Below are positions 38,401 to 48,632 of a DNA stretch of 64,000 nucleotides, one piece after another. Both the position numbers and the translations under genes were made by a program. Below the pieces are notes generated by a model. It was given only the letters and a program-made list of their open reading frames with translations. It was not told where the DNA came from and searched no databases. How positions within the stretch are numbered: position 1 is the first letter of the stretch; each line of letters starts with the position of its first letter. The DNA lies in the NCBI RefSeq assembly GCF_013373865.1, contig NC_050468.1, positions 20,788,774-20,852,773 of the forward strand. The letters are read 5' to 3'. Origin of the DNA: Monomorium pharaonis (taxonomy: Eukaryota > Arthropoda > Insecta > Hymenoptera > Formicidae).

Positions 38401-41400
38401 ACAGGAAAAGGAAGGAGATACGGAAGGCAGAATCCGTGACGTGACTGGACAAGGCAGTGCAGAAGATACGACTCTGAGAAGCAAGTCGACGAATAGCTTT
38501 TCAGATGACTCTGTAGAATTTTGGAAACATTACACCACAACTTCGTTAACAGGCCAGATAAATCATCCTTCAGTTCGTGTCGAAGACGTCGATGATCGTG
38601 AAGTCACGGAGTTCACGGAAGACAACACGTATCGGCCAACATCGATTGCCACCCGCAGACCTGAGATTCGGCCACGGTACAAGGTTCCTGTAATCTTGAA
38701 GAGGCCGTTCGATCCCGAAGAGGCTCTATCACCCAGACGATATTCTCCGTTAGATTCCGCGCCTGAAGAATCCGAGACACCGGAAACGAGAGAAGCGAAA
38801 CTGAGGCAAGCTTCCGACTTCCGGCAGCCACGAACGCGTTACAAGATTCAAGACAACGTTAAGCTCGAGGAGGAGACCACGCAGCCGAGTCCGGAATTTA
38901 CGAGCACCTGGCAGTACGCCTTTAGAACGCGTTCGTATCCGAAACGACTGTCGACCAACACGGAAGCGGTCACGGAGACCCTGATACCGGCAAAAAAATT
39001 CGATTACGTCGCGGATGCCTTCCACCGGAAGCAACAGTCATTGAGGACAACGACACCGAGGGGTAACGATGCTTTCGACTCGCAAAACCTGATTGATCCA
39101 TATAATTTACGTAGCACGACGGTGAAGCCATCCGTCACTCGGTTGGTCACCTCGGTAACGGAGTCCGGCACCACGGAGCGACAGAAGATTCTCATCAAGA
39201 CCAAGTACTCGTCGCTAACGTCGACCACGAGAATACCAGCGGATCGGTTTCCCTTAACGACTCCGCTGTCAGTCTCGGTGACTGGAGTCGACGATGACGA
39301 ATCTGCCAACGAAATACGTCAGGGTATCGAGCGGTCCACCCTGCCGATCGAGGGCGAATTCAACTATCGTTACGATGACCGATTCACTACAGAGTCTCAC
39401 GAGTCCTCGACTATCGAGATCGAGTCGGTGTTCAGTAATCTGATCGCTGGCAAAGGTCCCGCGAAGTAGTTGTATACCAATGTCGTTAATTAATAATCGA
39501 CGTAGCTAACGCACGTCGACAATGTATGTACATATATGCAGCCATTAAGTAATTAAGAAGCCGATCGCGATCGCCGATTTATCGGAGAGAATAAGTTAAA
39601 GAGTTAATAGATGTCTAAACGTCACTAATGTATATAGCACTTAACGAGCTTAATTACATATAAGATTGTTCTACTGAGATGGACGTTAAACGAATGCGAC
39701 TACTTCACTACGTAAATCGAAAGGAACGACAAGGACTCGCTATAGCTCACGATGACCGACGACCGAATAATCGTCTTCACGCTTCATACTCACATTATTA
39801 GTAATGACGAATCATAACGAGCACTCTCTCTCTCTTCATCCGCTTCTACTTCAGAGGAACCCTTGACCGAAACCTCTGATAACTTTTTTGATGATGTACT
39901 TTTACTCACCACAAATACGATCATCATTAAAACACTACTGATGACTACCCAGGATGACTCCTTATCATCCAAATTAACGCAGCAAGCAAGACACGTTCGC
40001 GGCGCTTCAATAAATAACTAGAGAGTCTTTCCCTCTTCACGTTCCTTCTTTTCTCTTCCAAGACTGGCGCAGCTCACGCACAGAACGACAGAACGACAGA
40101 AAGAAGGAGACTGCAAAGAAACGAACTATGGAGGGAGAGGGAAAAGAGACAGAGAGAGGTCCCTGGGGATCTCTCCGCATTAAAGCGCGCTGCATTATTC
40201 TGATTTTCAGGTCGCCGATTCGGGAGTTATCAGGTTGCCGACCTTGAAGGAACTGATCGGCTATCCGACGACTTACTACGACGATCGTAGCGCTACGGTG
40301 CCGTCGTCCGTACTCTTGCACTTGCTGCGCAACGACGTGGGTAACGACATTAGCCAGCAGAACGTCGAGGAGTCGTTGAGAGGAACAGACAAACAGACAC
40401 CAGAGATCGAGAAAGAAGTTGCTCAGTCATCGAGAAGCGTGATCGAGGAAACCGGGGACTTGTGGCTGCAACAAGCCTCGGAGAACAAAGCGAAATCTCG
40501 CGCTCCAAGAAAGGAAGCTGTCACGAACTTTGACGAACAGTTTTCGGTCACAAACACCGTCGAGGGAGGCGAGAGCAAACGAAAGACATCCACGACTTCG
40601 ATCTACTTGAAGCCGACGACAATGCGCGGTATCCCTCTCGCCAGTCTTATTCCCAGTCCGGAAGTAATGCGTGGATTCTATGTCACCAGGAGCGATGATG
40701 CGCCATCGATATTAGCGGATAGTTCTACATCATCTTACACGACGACTGATAATATTCCCGTCGAACAGCAGACAGAAACCACTTTAATTCCCGACTTTCC
40801 TACGACTGTCACCGTCACTCAGAATGATCAAATCGAATCAGATCCCAATACTTCCGATATTGTTAACGGTAAAGGCATTGATATTCGTAAAGAAATGTAT
40901 TCCACGTCTAGTTCTCCAGTCTACGCGAAAGATTCTGATAACACTGAGAATCTCCCGAATCACGAACAATTTGACTTAATCACAATTTCAGCGTCCAAAA
41001 GAGGAAAATTATTGTCTAATTTTGCTAATAATACGACATCTCTTGCTAATGCTCATGTCGTTTCTTCAACAACGCCGACAAGACGACGAATCGCTCTCGC
41101 TGTGAACAAGTACAACGAAGCCAGCGCACCAATGTGGACGGGTAGACGTATAGTGGCAAGGAAAAGAAATAGAACTGTTTCGCCAATCAAGGACGCCATA
41201 AGACAAATCGAAAACAATTCTGTTCACGTTACGACAAATTCTTCCCCAACTACTAAGGTCGCTTCGACTCTGACCTCAAGAATTTTAAGAAGACGGAAGA
41301 AACTTCCCACGATCTCGACAGTACCGACAATACCAATTCCTCTGATCGTGCCAGATTCCACGGCATCTCCTGAAATTTTAAACGTTCACAATAATTCTAA

Positions 41401-44400
41401 CGACACGAAAATCGGAAACTTGGAAAGCTATACAACTGTAAAAGCGTTAACCTTGGAAAACTTGGTAATCGCAGCGATATCTTCGACCTCAAAAATCATT
41501 CCGACCACAAATGATCCCATTACTGTTGATATTTCAACGTTTTCAGATGATTATACAACCACGACAGTTCCTACAGTTGCAAATGCACCTATCATAACAA
41601 CGCCATCGATGATCGCGGTTACAAAAGCACCCACAGTTGCAAGTAATGCTGTCATCACTACACCTGCAACAAGTGGAGTTGAAACTACTCTAAATTATTC
41701 CATAACTGTTAATCCACCAATCAAGAATACAAACGGAATTCTATCTGATTCTACAGTTACGACTGTAGCAAGCATTGAAACTGAAACCACTCCTGAAAAT
41801 GTAAATTCCGTAGTTTCAGAGACTACGCAGACAACTGCAAATAATCCTGCAATTATAACTGAACCTACAGAGAACACCGAAGCCGAAAGTACATTCACGA
41901 CAAATTATTCTACGATCATGATACCGGTAACTGCTAATACACAGGGAATTGTAACTAATTCTGCAAATATAACTACAGTTACATATGCTGATGTTGACAC
42001 TGCTTCTACAATTGCAAGTGATTCTACAATTCCAACAACTATAAATACGCAGGATATTATAACTGATGCAGTTTCAATCATACCTGCGAGTACTGAAATT
42101 GAAACATCTTCCATGATAGAAAATTCCACATTTACTACTATAGCAATTAAGAATACTGCAACAATTCCCGTTACTACAGTTACTTCACCATTAACAACGG
42201 TCATTTCTCCAACTATGGACACGCAAGATATACGTACAACTGCAGCTGTGATAATAAGTAATTTTTCAGATGCAAATGCTGTAACGGAAAATATAACAAT
42301 TACGACTACGCCTCTCAGTGTAATTATTCCAACAAGTAGTGATCTTAATGTAATTACACCATCTGCAGATGCGAACATTCTTTTTACATTAACAACTAAT
42401 AAGATTCCGCCAACTACGATTCAATCTAGAATTAGTTCTACGACTTTGTCAAAAACTCCTATTACGAGCACAGTTACAACTTCAACGAGTTCAACTGCTT
42501 CCATAACTTCAGCAACCGAATCTTCTACACTACATCCCGCAAATTCAAGTAATCTTGATAATAGCAACAACTCCGATGTTTTAATCGTCACCGCAACTGC
42601 AGAGTCTACTCAAATTCCTGAAATTACGACTGTCGAAATTCCATCGATATTTATCTCAACAGCGACCGCATTTCCAAAGCTTCTTAATACAAATTTTGAA
42701 GAAGCAGTAACAGCTGCATCTTCAACTCAAGAGAATAAAAGTTTCTCGACACAAATGGTCACTCAAACTCCTTCAACCTTTCTTTCAATCGCATCATCAA
42801 CTACTAACAAAGCGACTGTAGCTTTAGAAAGATCTACAACTTCTACGACGTTCTTTACCACTTTTGGTGAATCCATTGCAACAAATCCTATAATTCAAAC
42901 AACTACAAATGTTTATGAACCAGATTTTGTACGAACAATAAGTGAAAAGTCTATAATACCAGAGCAAAGTACAAGTTTCAAAGAACCTGCGGAAATACAA
43001 ATTCAAACTAAAGATCGAGCAACAAACAACAACAAGTCGAGTTCTGCACAAACAATGAGTGACGATTCTACAACTTCAAAGATAAAAATAGCATCTGAAG
43101 AAGCTATTTCAAAAGCTACAAAGAGTCGAGAACACAATCAAACAACTTCGGAGCTTAACACAATCAATTATCAATTCAATTCAAAAACTGCCAGACGTCG
43201 CGTTCTAAATCGGACGAATAATTGGCTTGGAAGTCCTCTGACGGTGCAAAGGACCAACCAATATCCTCAACCTAACCATCGGGCTACATATCGTGGACGA
43301 ACACGATCAAAATCTCCTTATACTTCGTCTTCGAAAGTGATTGAGAGGAATCGTAGAAGAAGAATCAGAGTTAATTCTGAAGCGTTCAATAGCACTATTA
43401 GTCTCAATCAGGATACCGTCGATGTTCAGAATACTACAAAAGATTATGTTGCATATGATCAAATGGAAAATGTAGAAAGAATGAAAGTTGTAAAGAAAGT
43501 TAAAGAAAGAATCGAAGAAACGACTACCGTTTTACCTATAGAAGAAACCACTTTAGTTATTACGACATTAGATCAGTCTATTGCTATTGAGAATAAAACG
43601 CTTCAAATTCATCATGTCAATGAAAATGTCGAAGAAAAAAAGGCAGCACTAAAAAAGACAAAACAATCTCAAGAAAGCTTTATAACGAAAGAATCCAGTG
43701 TCAATTCTAGTTTCCTGAATGAGAATCTTTCAAATAATTCTCAAAGTAATCTTTATGTGACCGAAAATTTTTCTGAGTTAGAAAAATCAGAAAAGATAAT
43801 GAAAGTTATATTGAAAGATACTGAATCTAAATCTGAGGGAAAAAATCCAATCGAAAAAACAAATGTAAATTCTGATTCTGTTAATACAAATCTTCAAGAC
43901 AATTTTCAAAAAAACCTTTATGAAGATAAGAATAATTCTAACAAAAGAACCACAGGAAGAAGAATGAGAGTTGTATTAAAAAATGTCAGGCCTAAACCTG
44001 AAGAAAAGATTTCTTTAATTAATGAAACAAATGCGGATTCTGATTCTGCCAATAAAAATCTTCAAAATAACGTTTTAAATAATTTTAACATAAGTCAGAA
44101 TTTTGCCAATAAAGAAAAAACAAGAACGAGAATGAGAGTTGTTTTAGACAGAGCTAAATCTAAATCCCAAGAAGAAGAGACAACGAATGAAGAAGTCAGT
44201 GCCGAATATAATTCTAATGAAAGTCTTCAAGGTACTTTTTCAAATAATTTTTATAGCGCTAAGAACTTTCCCTTTAAATATGGAACCAGAAGAAGAATGA
44301 GAGTTGTATTAAAGAGCGTTAAACCCAAGTCTGAGGAAAAGAATTCAACACTTGAAGAAGCAATTGTAGATCCTGCTTCCACCAATAAAAGTCTTCAAGA

Positions 44401-47400
44401 CAATTTTTCAAATAATTCTCGAAATGACAAGAACCTTTCCATCGAACGTGGAACTAGAAGAAGAATGAGAGTTGTATTGAAGAGTGTCAAACTTACATCT
44501 GAGGAAAATAATTCAACAATTAAAGAAACGACTGTAGATCCTGCTTCTACCAATAAAAGTCTTCAAAGTTCTTTTTCTAATAATTTTCACGGAGATAAAA
44601 ATCTTTCCGTCAACCATGGGATTAAAAGAAGAATGAGAGTTTTATTGAAGAGTGTCAAACCCAAGTCCGAGGAAAAAAACTCAACAATTGAAGAAACAAG
44701 TGTAGATTCTGAATCTATCGATAAAGATCTTCAAGGTAGTTTTTCAAGTAACTTTTACATGAATAAAAATCTTTACGACAAAGAAGAGGCACGAAGAACG
44801 AAAATTATATTAAAGGGCGTCGAACCTAAAGAAAGAGACTCAGTAGCTGAAGAAACAAGTGCAGATTCCGACTTTGCCAGAAATGACACTCAAATACTTC
44901 ACACGTTCAAGTTTTTACACTTTTCAAGTAATCTTCAGATGAGCGATAATCTTCCAAACAAAACAAAAATAATGAATCATTCTAAATCCGAAGATGAGAA
45001 GGTGATGACCGAACGGCCGGAAGACATGGAGCCGCAGACTACGGGGACGTCTGTTCCGGTCAAGGAGGACACTGATCGACCTTCGTTCGAGGTCAGTGCA
45101 GCTTTAAGTCGAAGACATTTTGCCTTGATAATACATTATATTTCCTTGATCGATCGCATGTTGCTCTAACCAAAACAAAAACAAAAGAAAGAAATGCTGC
45201 AAAAAGACTAATGAGAAATCCTAGTAAAACTACTGCGAATACTACCGCCTCTTCTTGACGCTAACCAAAAGACCTCTCAAAGCATGCAATCGGCACGATT
45301 CCTTCATAAGTGCAGAAGGATCATAAAAACACGTTATCAATTTAACGTCCTAGCTTCGAAAAAAATCGCCTGATTGTCTGAAGAATGCCTTTTATTCAAC
45401 ATATTGCCTTCTTTTCTGAATCTGCTTCTGGTGCCGAATGGTATACCTCTTAAAGAGATTTTAAAAACCAATGCAAAGCCATTGTACCATGGAGATTATT
45501 TTCAACCGCTTAAAATAACCGTTCGATTGTTGACTATAATCGTCATATTTTTTTGACGTCTAATCAAAATATAATCTATCAACCAACATGATATGACATG
45601 AGCGACTAACCCGGAAGGGAACGAATTACAATCGATCATAATTTAATGGTTTCTCTTGAATGCCTATTTGACAAAAGTTCTCTTGATCATCGCCTATCGC
45701 TGGATCTAACTAAAATACTTTTCGTGAAATGAAACTGGAGCTACATTATCATCCTTTACGCTGCTACGTCATCATCATATTCAAAAGACACATTCTGCCC
45801 GCCTATGAAGAAGCTCTTCCTTTCTTTGACTATTAAAAACTACTTACTCAGGGAAAAAAAGTCGGAACATCAGTTTGAAAACTTTATCTTTCTCTCTGAG
45901 CGAACATTCCGGGACGCGAATGGACCAAGGAACATCTTCATTTGCTGCTACTTCTTCCTGGCATTACAAATTAACAAATCTCTTTCCGAAAGACTTGTGC
46001 GTTTCTGCGAGCGTTTATTTTACTTCTTCTGATACATTATTTTTAACTGTTAACGCTTGGATCAATGATTAATATCTTAACTTGTAGAATGTCCCAAACA
46101 ACACAAAAATCGAAAAAAATTTAGAATTAAAAAAAATGTTTAAAAAATTACGAGATTTTTTTAGCGTAACTAAAAGATTAAAAAATTATTCATACCTAAA
46201 AGATGTCTGGAGAATGTTGTAAGGATTAAAAAGCGTTTTGGTTAAGGTGCATAAAAGATATTTAACCTTTGCCGGCATTTTGTCATTAAAATAATGGTTT
46301 TTTCCCCAAAAATTATTTATATATAAATAACATACAGATTAAGCAAAATTTCGAACTTTGTTCAGAGCTGCACGAGTGATTTTCGCGACAGTCTAAAGAT
46401 TAAAAAATATATATAGTATTAATAAAGTATTAATGAGAGATATAAAGTTCTGTAAATTTTTTAAAAGTAAACCTTAAGAGAGAAATTTTTGTGTAGCGCT
46501 TTAAAAGTTTTACAGATGTTTGTGTTGTCTGAGATATTAATCTCGAGATTTTCCATATAGATTTTCTTTATCTTAATGAAACTGTCATAAGCTTTGCTTT
46601 GTCAAAAATTACAAATGCGCGTACACATATATATGTATGTGTGTGTACATTTATAATTGAACTCATGACATTATAATAATAGTATCGACATCCGCATCAT
46701 TTATAGCGTGTAAATCAATTGTATCTTGAACAGGTGACGAATAGTGGATCGATTAATCACAATTCAGGAAGCGGATACTCAAACAGACACAGAAAACCAA
46801 CGCCATTCACGACAACCGCTCCGCAAATAACCAACACTTTGTCGAATACATTGTTCGTTCATCGAAGAGGTAGACCACCAGCCGAGACCACCTTGTCATC
46901 AAGGATAGATTTCGTGGGTAAGTTTACCTAAAAAGTAATATTTACTTACTTCGTGTATTTCTAGTTTTTCTTTCTTTTATAATTTCCTTTTGCCTTTTAA
47001 TTTCTATCTTTCCTTCGAATAATTTCTTTCTTTTTTTTTTTTTCAGACTCGTTCGAGGACACCGAATACGTCAAGCCGGCCACCGTCTTGCACGATCAGA
47101 ATGCAGACGTGTCCGACCAAAGCATCCGCGCCCAAGAATTCGCGGTGACGCTGTCGGACCCGCCGTCCTCGTCGTCGGACATTGGTACATTATATTTGGT
47201 AGAAACCGCCCCATCCGACTATCTAATTCTTCTAATCTGAAGTCCACATCATCATTATACTTCATTCTTTTTACGGACTACATCTGGTATTGCTATGCGT
47301 TTTTCACCTAATGACAATCGATTTATTTCAAGATCGCCGCGGCCCGCTTCTTCATTTCGGGGCCCTCTCCGATAACTGTTTAACGACGAGCCTAATAATC

Positions 47401-48632
47401 TGCCCTGGAAATTGTCAGTCTCCTCAACTTACGTATTAAATCGTGTGACCGTTAAAAAGATCGTCTTTCTAAAAATAATCTACCGCAATAACGTCACGTC
47501 ACCTGATCGATTAATCCACTCATTGCGTCATATCTCTCTCATGATCTTCGCTTCTGTCAGCATTTCGTTTTCTGTTCTCTCGCTATTCTTTTTTTTTTTT
47601 TTTTTCGATTACGCCATACAATTCCGCGATCTTTCTACGCGGATCTTATGTGTCTTAATCAATGTTAACTGTTTATATACTAATACAATTGTAACTTCTA
47701 CGCACCACATCAATCTTGACTCTTTCTCTCTTACGGCCACGTTTATTCACAATTTGGCTTTTCTAAGCGAATTAATCACTAATCGTTGAATTCATGCCAC
47801 CACCGACAGACTGGACAGTACATGGCATGAATCCCTCGGCCGACTTTGAGAGAATCTAAGTGATTGGCTGATTGACCTTCTCAGGAATAACTGTTTTGGT
47901 ATCGTCAGTTAGTACCTCGGTACGCATTTTAAGTAGGCGGATTATTGGTAGCACGATTTTACGTGTTCATGATATTCCTGACAAGGTTGTCAAGACATTT
48001 GACTCCTCGTCTTTCAATCTTCACGCAGTCGCTGACTCTTGTCATCTATTATTGATTGATGTCTTACTAATGAATCTCGCTCCTTCAACTTCGTCGCGCT
48101 CTCTCACTATGGGGATCAGTGACCCGCTTGCCCTCCCAGTAATGTCCAAGTGACAAAGACTAATCAGGTTCCACGACTAGGTCAAACGCCGTTAAGGGAC
48201 GCCGATAGGCGCAAGATAAGCACCACCATAGCACCTAGAACCGACCCTACGACCAGTAGGACGGTCTCGAGGTACGATACAAACTTTCGAAGCCGCCAGA
48301 GACCTCGGACGAAAGACAGGCCAACAGTGAACGCGACCACAAGGCCCAGAAGACCGCCGGTGGTTGACTACGATTATTACGAGGACGAAGCGCCGATCAT
48401 CGTCGGGAAGTCCGTTCTTAATAGTAAACTCTTTCTCACAAATAAGGGTACCATAAGGTGCCTGGACCAGGGCAATTTTCCGCATCCGTACTCGTGTAAG
48501 AAATTCATCACCTGCGCCCCTACGGTGAATGGCCAGGTGATCGGAACCGAATACACCTGTCCTGACAAACTGTCCTTCGATCCGGTCGGCGGTATCTGCA
48601 ATTGGTCCGCCGGTCTCGGTTGCAAGGATTAA
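23408..48632 (+). CDS. Cht6: Group VI chitinase Cht6 (giant; start-codon exon not located)
   Basis: Coding segments: 23408-23468, 30212-30394, 30963-31222, 31450-31704, 31785-31970, 32424-32689, 33010-33467, 33647-33769, 34061-34507, 34787-35075, 35303-35491, 35556-35639, 35738-35800, 35927-36001, 36082-39455, 39855-39895, 40211-45091, 46734-46917, 47047-47184, 48151-48632. These join in frame to 12,039 nt (4,012 aa plus stop). Order: signal peptide (residues 1-20), GH18 (about 24-400), CBM14 (about 557-615), Ser/Thr/Arg-rich region to about 3,930, C-terminal CBM14. One catalytic domain followed by a CBM14 and a very long Ser/Thr-rich tail is the known layout of insect Cht6. It is expected to be secreted and to bind or cleave chitin in cuticle. 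The first segment needs an upstream exon for its ATG, because a stop codon precedes it in frame after the acceptor. The 39455/39855/40211 joins are the least certain. Confidence 0.88.
24640..25185. repeat. Foldback element with tRNA-like loop
   Basis: The arms 24640-24910 and 24985-25185 are imperfect reverse complements. Paired blocks include TATCGGTCAA / TTGACCGATAA, AATTATACAATTCCT / AGGAATTGTATAATT, AGTTGACAAG / CTTGTCAACTT, TTTAATAATA / TATTATTAAA and TTTATTGCGA / TCGCAATAAA. The right arm also carries a 26-bp tandem duplication at about 25087-25138. It is non-coding and probably a non-autonomous transposon derivative. It lies in the first large intron of Cht6. Confidence 0.65.
24918..24984 (+). 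other. tRNA-like (SINE-type) sequence in the foldback loop
   Basis: The segment contains GTCGAACTGGTAAGAC, which can form a D-arm with a 3-bp stem, and CAGGTTTAACTCTG, which resembles the T-arm/B-box GGTTCRANYCC. I see no convincing acceptor or anticodon stem, so a functional tRNA is unlikely. A tRNA pseudogene or a fragment of a tRNA-derived SINE fits better. Confidence 0.35.
27280..27780. promoter_or_regulatory. CpG-rich block in Cht6 intron
   Basis: GC-rich, with many CGCG motifs, between AT-rich flanks. No exon with correct phase was found. It may be an intronic enhancer or internal promoter. Confidence 0.2.
28600..29110. promoter_or_regulatory. CpG-rich block about 1.1 kb before the first catalytic exon
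   Basis: A strong GC/CpG island. It holds a 46-codon frame from ATG at 28979 to TAG at about 29119 that is not recognisable and lacks a donor. Its position suggests an alternative internal promoter for Cht6, which would give a transcript without the signal-peptide exon. Inference only. Confidence 0.3.
30212..32689 (+). other. Cht6: Cht6 GH18 catalytic domain (five exons)
   Basis: The four conserved insect chitinase motifs are present. Motif I reads KTMLAIGGW. Motif II reads FDGLDLDWEYP, with the general-acid Glu encoded at 31157-31159 (residue 147 counted from the signal exon) and the two Asp of DxDxE intact. Motif III reads LLTYDYHS. Motif IV reads GGIMFWSVDNDD. All catalytic residues expected of an active endochitinase are kept. 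Exons: 30212-30394, 30963-31222, 31450-31704, 31785-31970, 32424-32689. Confidence 0.96.
30464..30580. repeat. Small hairpin element in a Cht6 intron
   Basis: AATTAGTTGTAGCAGCAA (about 30476) and TTGCTACTACAACTAATC (about 30553) are near-perfect inverted copies separated by about 60 AT-rich bases. This is a MITE-like or simple foldback structure. Confidence 0.5.
33647..34130 (+). other. Cht6: Cht6 first chitin-binding domain (CBM14)
   Basis: The domain is split over exons 33647-33769 and 34061-34507 and has six cysteines in the CBM14/peritrophin-A pattern: FKCEDEGFFPHPRDCKKYFWC, then FTCPSG, SCDYP and ICPK. The aromatic residues expected to contact chitin (FF, YFW) are present. The second exon continues into an acidic run of about 15 Glu (encoded near 34268-34308) and Thr-rich sequence. 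Confidence 0.95.
34508..34786 (+). other. Cht6: Cht6 intron with GC-AG splice borders
   Basis: The exon ends ..KKAG with donor CTG|GCGAGT, and the next exon starts after TTTCAG with GGIEELEKQ. Only this donor restores the frame. The nearest GT (34512) gives a frame that stops within about 20 codons. GC-AG introns are a known minor class, and the GCGAGT donor is close to their consensus. Confidence 0.75.
34787..36001 (+). other. Cht6: Cht6 run of short linker exons
   Basis: Five consecutive exons (34787-35075, 35303-35491, 35556-35639, 35738-35800, 35927-36001) all end in phase 2 and encode acidic, Ser- and Arg-rich linker sequence. The shared phase means any of the four internal ones can be skipped without shifting frame, so linker-length isoforms are possible. 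Confidence 0.8.
36082..39455 (+). other. Cht6: Cht6 long Ser/Thr/Arg-rich exon 1
   Basis: A 3.4-kb uninterrupted coding exon rich in Thr, Ser, Arg and Glu, with many TTTT/SSS runs suited to mucin-type O-glycosylation and recurrent basic patches (KIILRRRPISSSTA, NLFIRRHPVSSSTA). The frame runs to a TAG at 39467-39469, so the exon must be spliced before it, or an isoform ends there. A consensus-like AAG|GTGAGT occurs inside the exon at 36587. Confidence 0.82.
39855..39895 (+). other. Cht6: Probable 41-nt Cht6 micro-exon
   Basis: A long pyrimidine tract ends in CTACTTCAG, followed by sequence for EPLTETSDNFFDD and then GTACTT. It accepts phase 1 from the AAAG|GTCCCG donor at 39456 and delivers phase 0 to the acceptor at 40210. 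Both flanking frames are then satisfied, and the Thr/Asp/Glu composition matches the protein. The alternative is a direct splice from the weak donor TCG|GTGTTC (exon end 39427) to 40211. Confidence 0.5.
40211..45091 (+). other. Cht6: Cht6 long Ser/Thr-rich exon 2 (4.9 kb)
   Basis: It opens VADSGVIRLPTLKELIGYP after TTTTCAG and ends at CGAG|GTCAGT. The middle (about 41300-42900) is almost entirely Thr, Ser, Ile, Val, Pro and Asn with frequent N-x-S/T sequons. The last 1.2 kb is the 56-residue tandem repeat listed separately. No globular domain is visible. It is probably an extended, heavily glycosylated linker in the extracellular matrix. Confidence 0.85.
43790..44960 (+). repeat. Cht6: Seven-copy 168-bp (56-residue) in-frame tandem repeat in Cht6
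   Basis: An (R)RMRVVLK-type motif recurs at about 43799, 43965, 44132, 44298, 44466, 44634 and 44801, a spacing of 166-168 bases. Each copy continues with a KP(K)SEEK segment, an E(E)T-VD/S segment, N-SLQ-NFSNNF and a K-N/L stretch. The outer copies (first and last) are most diverged, and the copies starting at 44298, 44466 and 44634 are most alike. The frame is preserved in all copies. Confidence 0.9.
45092..46733 (+). other. Cht6: Cht6 intron, 1.6 kb
   Basis: GT-AG intron joining the long exon to 46734. AT-rich. Short open frames only; nothing else recognised. Confidence 0.8.
48151..48632 (+). other. Cht6: Cht6 last coding exon with second CBM14
   Basis: After CCAAG the exon gives VTKTNQVPRLGQ, an Arg/Pro/Thr-rich linker, an acidic DYDYYEDEAP stretch and a C-terminal six-cysteine CBM14 (IRCLDQGNFPHPYSCKKF, ITC, YTCPDKLSFD, GICNW, LGCKD) ending at TAA 48630-48632. 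The CAG-like acceptor slightly upstream (48138) would give an immediate stop, so 48151 is preferred. Confidence 0.93.

Noticed and set aside
36070..39309. Long minus-strand frames opposite the Cht6 Ser/Thr exons
   Set aside because: They are shadows: Ser/Thr codons on the plus strand read as Val/Gly/Leu-rich frames on the minus strand.
45374..46072. Short frames in the Cht6 intron before exon 46734
   Set aside because: 60-75 codons, AT-driven, and without splice borders that would link them to the gene.
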